From Aggregatilinea lenta (GTDB lineage Bacteria > Chloroflexota > Anaerolineae > Aggregatilineales > Aggregatilineaceae): a DNA stretch of 64,000 nt. The notes beneath the pieces were generated by a model. The model worked only from the letters and a program-made list of their open reading frames with translations. It was not told the origin of the DNA and did not search any database. Both the position numbers and the translations under genes were made by a program. Location of the stretch: assembly GCF_003569045.1 (NCBI RefSeq), contig NZ_BFCB01000003.1, positions 620,001-684,000 on the forward strand, given 5' to 3'. Shown here piece by piece: positions 30,346 through 36,959 of this stretch. Each line of letters opens with the position of its first letter. The stretch's first letter is position 1.

Positions 30346-31382
30346 CAACGGATTGGGAACGCTTCAAGATCGCCGCGCAGGGCGGCGAGCCGGATCGCGT
30401 GCCGGTCGCGCTGATCGTGGACAGCCCGTGGCTGCCCGGTTACGCGGGCATGGACACGCGCGACTTCTTCCTGTTCGACGAGCGCTGGCTCGCCGCGCAC
30501 AAGGGGCTGCTGGATCGCTTCCCCGGCGCGGTATGGCTGCCGGGCTTCTGGGTGGAGTACGGCATGGCGGGGGAGCCGTCCGCGTTTGGCGTGAAGATGC
30601 GCTTCCACGACGACAGCCCGCCGTCGATCGAGCCGATCGTGACCGACCTTGAATTTTGGGCCGCGCACATCAGCGCCGCCGATCCGCAGACGGACGGCCT
30701 GATGCCGCTGGTGCTGCGCCAGTACCGCACGCTCGACGCGCAGCTGCGCGCGGAGGGGCTGGGCGTGAAGATGGTCGCCGCGCGCGGGCCAATGGCGGTG
30801 GCGTCGTGGCTGGCGGGGATCAGCCCGCTGATGCTCGACCTGGCGATGGAGCCGGAGCGCGTCACCAAAATTCTGGAAACGGTAACCACGACGATCATCC
30901 GCTGGCTGCACGCGCAGCTCGACGCGGTACACGACCCGGAAGGCATCCTGGTGCTGGACGACATCGTGGGCATGGTCAGCGCGGCGACGTACGAAGAATG
31001 GGTGCAGCCGCACTTGCAACGGCTGTTCGGGGAGTTCGAGGGGCTGATCCGCGTGTATCACAACGATACGCCGGTCAAGCACCTGCTCGACGTGCTGCCC
31101 AACGCGGGCTTCGACGTGTTCAACTTCAGCCACGAACTGGACATCGCGCAGGTCAAGGCGCGTATGGGCGGCAGGGTTGCGCTGCTGGGCAACGTCGCGC
31201 CGCTCGATCTGGGCGTGCGCGGCACGCCGGAAGACGTGTATACGGCGGCGACAGCCTGCCTGGACGCCGCCGCGCCCGGTGGCGGGCTGATCCTGTCGTT
31301 CGGCGGCGGAATCTCGCCCGGCACGCCGCCGGAGAATATCGACGCGCTGCTGCAGGCCGCGCGCGACTGGTCGCCTGCGTAA
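30342..31382 (+). CDS. URO-D superfamily paralogue lacking the Cys ligand
   Basis: The 346-residue protein has the same superfamily opening (MTTDWERFKIAAQGGEPDRVPVAL) and the same fold features as its upstream neighbour. At the position of HSC in that protein it reads YHNDTP (His-x-Asp), so the zinc-binding Cys is absent. It also has LGNVAPLDLGVRGTPEDVYTAA, parallel to the partner's GGVDTQEVLPYGTPEQV. ATG 30342 lies within the stop of the first paralogue (ATGA) and CAGGAGG is well placed upstream. The pair may form a heteromer or act on consecutive intermediates; this is inference. Confidence 0.78.
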   Translation: MTTDWERFKIAAQGGEPDRVPVALIVDSPWLPGYAGMDTRDFFLFDERWLAAHKGLLDRFPGAVWLPGFWVEYGMAGEPSAFGVKMRFHDDSPPSIEPIVTDLEFWAAHISAADPQTDGLMPLVLRQYRTLDAQLRAEGLGVKMVAARGPMAVASWLAGISPLMLDLAMEPERVTKILETVTTTIIRWLHAQLDAVHDPEGILVLDDIVGMVSAATYEEWVQPHLQRLFGEFEGLIRVYHNDTPVKHLLDVLPNAGFDVFNFSHELDIAQVKARMGGRVALLGNVAPLDLGVRGTPEDVYTAATACLDAAAPGGGLILSFGGGISPGTPPENIDALLQAARDWSPA

Positions 31383-31401
31383 ACGCGACCTCACCCTCTG
31401 C

Positions 31402-31431
31402 CTCTTCTCCAATCCGGGTTGGAGAGGGGGT
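31402..31431. repeat. Dispersed repeat, type D (imperfect)
   Basis: CCTCTTCTCCAA and TTGGAGAGGGG pair around TCCGGG with one mismatch. ACCTCACCC lies just in front (31390-31396), matching the outer arm at 56125. Confidence 0.65.
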
Positions 31432-31526
31432 AAAAACCGCGCGATGGCAGTCAAGTGTGAGTGGGAGAAGGCGAACCGGACCGGTAAAATTGGCAGAAGC
31501 GCGGGATAGTTCGAGAAAGTGAGCCA

Positions 31527-32378
31527 ATGATGCCGGAGCAGCGTTCCCTCATCGAGCAGATCGAAAATACACCGATCATCCCGAACAGCCTCGCCGTGTG
31601 GGGCCTGGGGCAGATGGGCCTCGTCGTCAAGGGGCCGGACGCGGTGCTGGTCATCGATCCGTACCTGAGCGATCTGGTCGGAGAGCGCTATGGGGAGTGG
31701 GGCACGCGCCTGTTCCCGCCACCCGTGCTGCCGGAACAAATCACCAACGCGGATTACTTCCTGATCACGCACGAACATCTCGATCATTTCGATCCGGCCA
31801 CGCTGGGACCCGCCGCTGCCGCCTCGCCGGAGGCGCGCTTCGTGACGACCGGCTGGTGCGCAGATCTGCTGGCGGCAATCGATATTCCCGACGACCGCAT
31901 CCTGTTCCTGACAGCGTTGGAGCCGGTCACGCTGCCGGGCACGAGCGCGCGTGTTACCGTCCTGCCCTCGGCGCACTACGAGAAGGAGCACGACGAGGAA
32001 AAGGGCTACCGCTGGATCGGCTTCCTGATCGAGTGGAACGGCGTGACGTTCTACCACACGGGCGACACGATTATTTATCCCGGTTACGTCGAGATGCTCA
32101 AGGCGCTGCCCCAGGTCGATCTCGCCATGATCCCGGCGAACGGGCGCGATCACTTCCGCGAGACGGAGGGCGACCTCACCGGGAACCTGCTGCCCATCGA
32201 GGCGGCGCGGCTGACACAGGAGATGGGCTGGGGCGTGGTGATTCCCGGCCACAACGACCTGTTCGTCAGGAACGTGATCCCGATGGCCGAGCTGACAAGC
32301 GCGTTCGAGCGCGTCGATCCCCGGCAAAAGGTGAAATTCTTGCAGCCCGGCGAGCTGTATTATTACGTCAAGGCGTGA
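31527..32378 (+). CDS. UlaG-like metallo-beta-lactamase-fold hydrolase
   Basis: The 283-residue protein has the metallo-beta-lactamase motif HEHLDHF (HxHxDH), then SAHYEKEH, a FYHTGDT metal ligand Asp and a final IPGHND His. This arrangement and the opening NSLAVWGLGQMGLVVKG resemble UlaG, the L-ascorbate-6-phosphate lactonase. Other members cut other phosphorylated lactones or esters, so the substrate is open. It is the last gene of the plus-strand stretch that begins with the BtpA-like gene. ATG at 31530 is an equally possible start. Confidence 0.82.
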   Translation: MMPEQRSLIEQIENTPIIPNSLAVWGLGQMGLVVKGPDAVLVIDPYLSDLVGERYGEWGTRLFPPPVLPEQITNADYFLITHEHLDHFDPATLGPAAAASPEARFVTTGWCADLLAAIDIPDDRILFLTALEPVTLPGTSARVTVLPSAHYEKEHDEEKGYRWIGFLIEWNGVTFYHTGDTIIYPGYVEMLKALPQVDLAMIPANGRDHFRETEGDLTGNLLPIEAARLTQEMGWGVVIPGHNDLFVRNVIPMAELTSAFERVDPRQKVKFLQPGELYYYVKA

Positions 32379-32400
32379 ACGCCACAGCCGGGACCGGGAC

Positions 32401-33276
32401 TTACACCGCGCGGTAGACGACCGCGATCCACCAGCTTGCCCAGACGGCCAGCGCCTGCCAATCGGTCAGGACGGTGATGGTTGCGATCCAGGGGCCGAGC
32501 ATGGAGGACATCGCCGCATAAGGGGAAACCAGGGGCGAGCCTGCAATCAGGAAGCGCTCATCCTTCCGCTGGATGCCCAGTACGAGCAGCGCCACGCCTG
32601 CCGGAACCTGGAAGGGCCACAGGCCAAGCCATAAGTTGTGCGTCATCGCCTTGAAGGGGGCGGGTTGATCGATCAGGTCGAGCGGCCACAAGCCAAACAG
32701 CAGAATCGAGAGCAGCCCTACGACCATCGTCAGCAGCAACGCCTTGATCCATAGCGAGCGAGGAATGCCGAGGGCGATACCGATCGCTACTTGAGGCTTG
32801 GTGATCGCTGCCAGAAGCCACCATTCGGCGGGCAGCAGAATGGTGGCGACCATGAGAGCGTCGATCTGGCCGTGCATCAGGGTATAAAACGCGGCGGGGC
32901 TGAGCAGCACCAGCACCGGTTTTATCAGACCGCTGTGGCCATGTGTCCAGTGATGCAGCAGCGCGAGGCTGGCTACCATGGTGGCTGCGCTCAACACTGC
33001 GTAGCCGAGTTTTTGCGGTAGGAGCGTCAGCGGCGCAAGGATGACTGCCAGCCAGGGCGGATTGCTGTAATACGCGTGCGTGATCTTACTGCGGTACAGC
33101 GAATCTCCGGCCAGGACGCGCCGGCCCGCCCCGTAAAAAGTCTCCCAATCATCTCCACCATTCCAGGGCGCGACAAAGAATCCGAGCGTCAAAAGAACAA
33201 GTAAGAGCACCGCTGCGACTGCTTCAGGCTTGGGGTGCCTGACAGTGTCAGGCAGGCGGTCGATGATGCGCGTCAT
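32401..33276 (-). CDS. GT87-like integral membrane glycosyltransferase
   Basis: The 291-residue protein has about eight hydrophobic helices. The segment DWETFYGAGRRVLAGDSLYRS after helix 1, followed by YYSNPPWLAVILAPLTLLP, is the typical loop of the GT87 (mannosyltransferase-like, DUF2029) family, whose catalytic Asp lies here. These enzymes use polyprenyl-phosphate sugars on the outer face of the membrane. At 291 residues it is shorter than many GT87 proteins (about 400), so some C-terminal helices may be absent. A small hypothetical gene lies 18 bases upstream on the same strand. Confidence 0.75.
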   Translation of the reverse strand: MTRIIDRLPDTVRHPKPEAVAAVLLLVLLTLGFFVAPWNGGDDWETFYGAGRRVLAGDSLYRSKITHAYYSNPPWLAVILAPLTLLPQKLGYAVLSAATMVASLALLHHWTHGHSGLIKPVLVLLSPAAFYTLMHGQIDALMVATILLPAEWWLLAAITKPQVAIGIALGIPRSLWIKALLLTMVVGLLSILLFGLWPLDLIDQPAPFKAMTHNLWLGLWPFQVPAGVALLVLGIQRKDERFLIAGSPLVSPYAAMSSMLGPWIATITVLTDWQALAVWASWWIAVVYRAV

Positions 33277-33294
33277 GGCAGCCCTTCCCTCGAT

Positions 33295-33621
33295 TCACTC
33301 CGCCATTCCAGCATCAGGAAGGATCGGCGAGCGTTCGATCTTCTCCTGCTGAACGTCAACCAGCAGTAACGTCATGCCGTGCAGATCATGGCGCTCCAGG
33401 ATTTGATCGCGGTGCTCGGCAACCCAGGGGCTGAGCGGAGCCTGGGTGGGCGCAAAAGGATCGGATGGGGGCATCGGACCAAGCTGGTGGGCATGATCCG
33501 CAAAAAGAGAGTCCAGTGACTTTGGCTTTTTGTCATGAAGGAACGAAACGATTCTGTACCGGTCGAGGATTGTCACAACCTGCGATCCTGACCAACCTTG
33601 ACGTAAGATAAACGAAACCAT
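33295..33621 (-). CDS. Small hypothetical protein
   Basis: This open frame gives 108 residues from ATG 33621 (MVSFILRQGWSGSQVVTILDRYRIVSFLHDKK). No family is recognised. The sequence is mostly hydrophilic, with SFLHDKKPKSLDSLF and a C-terminal HGMTLLLVDVQQEKIE. It is supported only by its position 18 bases upstream of the GT87-like gene on the same strand and by the lack of any gene opposite it. There is no good ribosome binding site. The frame stays open further upstream, but that part overlaps the integrase gene. Confidence 0.4.
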   Translation of the reverse strand: MVSFILRQGWSGSQVVTILDRYRIVSFLHDKKPKSLDSLFADHAHQLGPMPPSDPFAPTQAPLSPWVAEHRDQILERHDLHGMTLLLVDVQQEKIERSPILPDAGMAE

Positions 33622-33683
33622 AAGCTGCGAGGTATAGTACAATAGGTTCAATGTCGGCGCTATAGACACAAAGGTCCGGTGGG

Positions 33684-34541
33684 ATGGGCGAGATGCCGGG
33701 TGAGTTTCTTGAGCAGTGGGTGGAGAGCCTCGAACGCAGCGGACGCAGTGCGCATACCGTCGCCGCGTACCGCCGCGCACTGATCCACTTCACGGACTGG
33801 AACCGGCGCGCCTACGACACGGCCTTCGACCCGGCGGCGATTATGCCGCGCGACGTGCGCGACTGGAAGGCGCACCAGCAGACGGTCGAGAAGGCCGCGC
33901 CCGCAACGATCAACCAGCGGCTGGTGGCGCTGTCACGCTTCTTCGCCTGGGCGGTGGACCACGACCTCGCGGCGGACGATCCCACGGCGGAGGTGGCCGT
34001 GCTGCGGCTTCCGGCGCGGCAGCCGAAGGGCCTGCCGGACCGGGATCTGCGGAAACTGCTGCGTGCGGCGAAGGTGAGTGGCAGCGCGCGCGACTATGCC
34101 ATCATCGAGATTCTCGCCGGGACGGGGTTGCGCGTGGGGGAATTGCTCAGCCTGCGCGTGGGCGACCTGGAACTGCACGAGCGGTCGGGCAGCGTCACGG
34201 TCCGGCAGGGCAAGGGCGGGAACTTCCGCGCGATCCCGCTGACGCTCGACGTGCGCAAGGCCCTGGAAGGCTATCTGGCCGGGTATGCCAATGCGGTTGA
34301 TCCCGACGCGCCGCTGTGGGCCGGGCTGCACGGGGAACTGAGTCACCGCAGCTCGGTGCTGCGCATCCTGGCACGTGTCGCGCAGCAGGCAGGCATTGAC
34401 GCGCCGGGGCCGCACGTGCTGCGGCATACCTTCGCCACACGCTACCTCGCCGCAAACCCCGACGATCTGCGCGGACTGGCGGCTCTGTTGGGTCACGCCA
34501 GCCTGAACACAGTCATGATCTACACCGAGCCGGGCCTCTAA
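33684..34541 (+). CDS. XerC/D-type tyrosine recombinase, C-terminally truncated
   Basis: This 285-residue protein has an N-terminal SAM-like core-binding domain (about 5-95) and a catalytic domain with all recombinase residues: Arg in GTGLRVGELLSL, Lys in GKGG, HVLRHTFATR (His-x-x-Arg), GHASLNT (His) and the nucleophile Tyr in IYTEPGL. The frame stops at TAA right after that. Reading on in frame gives RLAERMERLDSDL before a TAG at 34581, which looks like the usual end of such proteins (TEP-x-L-E/x-LAERME). A GAA to TAA change is therefore likely, removing about 14 residues of the C-terminal helix, which in Xer proteins contacts the neighbouring subunit. No att-like repeats or mobile-element genes surround it. 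Confidence 0.82.
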   Translation: MGEMPGEFLEQWVESLERSGRSAHTVAAYRRALIHFTDWNRRAYDTAFDPAAIMPRDVRDWKAHQQTVEKAAPATINQRLVALSRFFAWAVDHDLAADDPTAEVAVLRLPARQPKGLPDRDLRKLLRAAKVSGSARDYAIIEILAGTGLRVGELLSLRVGDLELHERSGSVTVRQGKGGNFRAIPLTLDVRKALEGYLAGYANAVDPDAPLWAGLHGELSHRSSVLRILARVAQQAGIDAPGPHVLRHTFATRYLAANPDDLRGLAALLGHASLNTVMIYTEPGL

Positions 34542-34584
34542 CGATTGGCCGAGCGCATGGAGCGGCTCGACAGCGATCTGTAGC

Positions 34585-35430
34585 CTACACCACCACGCGC
34601 GGATACAACCGCGCCGCGATCCAGATCAGCACTGCCGCCGCGAACACCAGCACGCCGAAGCTCAGTGCTAGATTCATCGTGCCCGGCGTGCCGAGCATCA
34701 GGCTGCGCAGAATGTTCACCTCGTACGAGAGCGGATTGATCCACGCCAGCACCTTGAGCCAGTCCGGCATCATCGAGATCGGGTAGATCGCGTTGCTGGC
34801 GAAGAACAGCGGCATGGTCATCAACTGGCCAATACCCATGAAGCGCTCGCGGGTCTTCACCAGGCAGGCGATGATCAGCGAGAAGGTCGAAAAGACTGCC
34901 GCCCCCAGGAAAACCGTGAAGATCACGCCCAGCAGCGCGAACGGATTCCAGTTGATGCCGACGCCCAGCAGCGCCGCAATCACGTAGACGATGAACGCCT
35001 GCGACAGCGCGCGCACCCCGGCGGATACCGCCTTGCCGCCGACCAGCGCCGCGCGCGGCGTGGGGCTGGCCAGGAATTTGTGCACGATCCCCAGGTCGCG
35101 CTCCCAGATGACGGCGATGCCGCTGAAGATGGCGATAAACAGCACGCTCTGCGCCAGGATGCCGGGGGCCATGAAGTCGATGTAGGGCAGGTCGCCGGTG
35201 GGGATGGCGTGCGTGCGCGTGAACACCTGCCCGAAGACCAGCAGCCACAGCGCGGGCTGCACCGCGCGCGTGAACAGCTCGGTCGGATCGTGGCGCAGCT
35301 TGCGCGCCTCCATTTCCGCGATGATCCCGGTTTTCCGTACAAAACTGAGGCCGTCGTGCAGCGCGCGACTGGTCCCCAGCGCGTTATTACCCCAGCCGCC
35401 GCGCGGTACGTCGCGCTCTCGAAGTGTCAC
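34585..35430 (-). CDS. ABC-2 type exporter permease
   Basis: The permease of about 281 residues has six predicted helices and the ABC-2 motif region WERDLGIVHKFLASPTPRAALVGGKA before the second helix pair. Near the end comes PLFFASNAIYPISMMPDWLKVLAWINPLSYEVNILRSLM-type sequence, the family signature (MPLFFASNAIYP and NPLSY). It matches the DrrB/NodJ-like group that exports drugs or lipids. GTG 35430 is chosen because GGGAGGC lies seven bases before it. This gives a 44-base overlap with the ATPase gene. The frame is open further upstream, but only as a shadow of the ATPase. Confidence 0.85.
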   Translation of the reverse strand: MTLRERDVPRGGWGNNALGTSRALHDGLSFVRKTGIIAEMEARKLRHDPTELFTRAVQPALWLLVFGQVFTRTHAIPTGDLPYIDFMAPGILAQSVLFIAIFSGIAVIWERDLGIVHKFLASPTPRAALVGGKAVSAGVRALSQAFIVYVIAALLGVGINWNPFALLGVIFTVFLGAAVFSTFSLIIACLVKTRERFMGIGQLMTMPLFFASNAIYPISMMPDWLKVLAWINPLSYEVNILRSLMLGTPGTMNLALSFGVLVFAAAVLIWIAARLYPRVVV

Positions 35431-36205
35431 GGAAACTGCCTCCCGAATGTGAATCGTGTAGGTCGCTGCCGGTGTAGTGTATGAAAACGTCGTCGAGCGT
35501 GACCTCGCCTCCGCCGATGGACGCCTTGAGCGCGGCAGGCGCGCCGGACGCCACCACGTCGCCCAGGTGCATGATCGCAACGCCGTTGCACAGGCTGTCC
35601 GCTTCTTCCATCAGGTGCGTGGTCAGGAAAATCGTCATGCCATAGTCGCCGCACAGGCGCTGGACGTGCTCCCACACGGCGCGCCGCGCCGCCGGATCGA
35701 GGCCGACCGTCGGCTCGTCTAGAAACAGCACGCGGGGCCGGTGCAGCATCGACTGGGCGATTTCCAGCCGCCGGATCATGCCGCCGCTGTAGGTGCGTAC
35801 CAGCGCGTCCGCCGACTCGGTCAGGCCCATGAACGCCAGCGCCGTGCGCACCCGCTCCTCGCGCTCGCGTCGGGGCAGGTCGTACAGCTTGGCGAAGATC
35901 AGCAGGTTCTCGTAGCCGGAGAGCATACCGTCGGCGGAGAGCATCTGCGGCACGTAGCCGATGTGCCGCCGGATCTCGGCGGCCTGCCGCACGATGCTGA
36001 ACCCGTCCACCAGCGCGTCGCCGGAGGTCGGGGGCAGCAGCGTCGTCAGCATCTTGATCGTGGTGCTCTTGCCCGCCCCGTTGGGGCCGAGCAGGCCAAA
36101 AATCTCGCCCTCATCGACGGCCAGCGAGAGCGCATTTACGGCGGTGAACTCGCCAAACTGGCGGGTCAGCGCTTCGGTTTCCAGGATAGGTGTCATACCA
36201 TTCAC
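35387..36205 (-). CDS. ABC-2 exporter ATPase (DrrA-like)
   Basis: The 272-residue ATPase has Walker A GPNGAGKST, Q-loop YVPQMLSADGMLSGYENLL, signature YSGGMIRRLEIAQSML, Walker B RVLFLDEPTVGLDP and switch His in TTHLMEEAD. Together with a C-terminal VTLDDVFIHYTG segment this marks the DrrA/daunorubicin-type group. Its GTG start overlaps the MarR stop (GTGA), so regulator, ATPase and permease form one operon. Substrates would be drugs or lipid-like molecules; this is family knowledge only. Confidence 0.93.
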   Translation of the reverse strand: MNGMTPILETEALTRQFGEFTAVNALSLAVDEGEIFGLLGPNGAGKSTTIKMLTTLLPPTSGDALVDGFSIVRQAAEIRRHIGYVPQMLSADGMLSGYENLLIFAKLYDLPRREREERVRTALAFMGLTESADALVRTYSGGMIRRLEIAQSMLHRPRVLFLDEPTVGLDPAARRAVWEHVQRLCGDYGMTIFLTTHLMEEADSLCNGVAIMHLGDVVASGAPAALKASIGGGEVTLDDVFIHYTGSDLHDSHSGGSFRDTSRARRTARRLG

Positions 36206-36678
36206 CGTGATGTTGATGATTCGGGATTGAACACAGCGCGCAGGAGGGTCAGCGCACCGGCGACGGTAGCGCGCTCGTCGGGAGAGAGCGCGGCGAGGTC
36301 CTGGGCCAATCGCGTGCGTGCCGCGTTGGCGGCGACGCTGAGCGTATCCTGCCCCTGGCCGGTCAGCGCCAGCGTCACGCGGCGGCGATCCACCGGATCG
36401 CTTTCGCGGGTGATCAGGGCGCGCGTCAGCAGCTTATCGACCAGCTTGGACGTGGATGGCAGGCTTAGACCCAGATGTTCCGCCAGGGCCGACAGGGACG
36501 TCCCTGCGTGGCGGTTGATGTACAGCAGCGCGCGGAACTGCGCCACAGACAGGTCGGGCGAGCGATGGCTGCGCATCTCGGTGCGGATGGTGCGCATCAC
36601 CAGTGGTACGACGTCCATCATCAGCGCGGCGCACGCCTCAAGCGAGGCCAGTTCAGTTTCATTTTCTAATAGTTTCAT
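36202..36678 (-). CDS. MarR-family transcriptional regulator
   Basis: The 158-residue regulator has the MarR winged helix: DLSVAQFRALLYINRHAGTSLSALAEHLGLSLPSTSKLVDKL-type sequence (about 42-84) and the wing DPVDRRRVTLALT. It is the first gene of the exporter operon and most likely represses it, with relief by the exported compound. The AT-rich stretch just upstream (36660-36690, with TATTCTAAGTATAT) may hold its operator, but no clean palindrome was found. Confidence 0.92.
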   Translation of the reverse strand: MKLLENETELASLEACAALMMDVVPLVMRTIRTEMRSHRSPDLSVAQFRALLYINRHAGTSLSALAEHLGLSLPSTSKLVDKLLTRALITRESDPVDRRRVTLALTGQGQDTLSVAANAARTRLAQDLAALSPDERATVAGALTLLRAVFNPESSTSR

Positions 36679-36813
36679 ATTCTAAGTATATGCCCTTTCC
36701 GGCAGGTTTCAACCGCCAAAATTGTGCCGCCCTGCGTCCTATGCGAGCGCACGCGAGATTGCGGGACAGTAATTCCACCAGTTAACACATAGTTTAGTTT
36801 GCGTGTTTGAAAT

Positions 36814-36831
36814 ATCACCCTACCGGGTGAT
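36814..36831 (+). promoter_or_regulatory. Palindromic site upstream of the molybdoenzyme operon
   Basis: ATCACCC, four bases, then GGGTGAT is a perfect inverted repeat 129 bases before dmsA. A possible -10 box TAGAAT lies at 36853-36858, which would put the palindrome centre near -42, as for an activator site. The bases do not match the FNR consensus. The rest of the 281-base gap (36679-36959) is AT-rich with no further element seen. Confidence 0.5.
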
Positions 36832-36959
36832 TACAGGTCAACTTAAATAAACTAGAATTGTGACATATTGAACAAAAGCGAGGGAGGTGTCTTTTTAAAT
36901 ACGAGACCCGTTTTTATTCCTCACTATGGTGTCAGGGCAAGAGAAGGAGAATCGTCAAG

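Noticed and set aside
33684-34583. An integrated element around the tyrosine recombinase.
   Set aside because: No att-like direct repeats, tRNA gene, phage or transposon genes, or composition shift were seen nearby. It is reported only as a solo recombinase.
36660-36700. AT-rich stretch before MarR as its operator.
   Set aside because: Only imperfect, overlapping inverted bases could be found, so no site is claimed.
36790-36900. FNR box before the dmsA-like gene.
   Set aside because: No TTGAT-N4-ATCAA or close variant is present; only the unrelated ATCACCC/GGGTGAT palindrome is reported.
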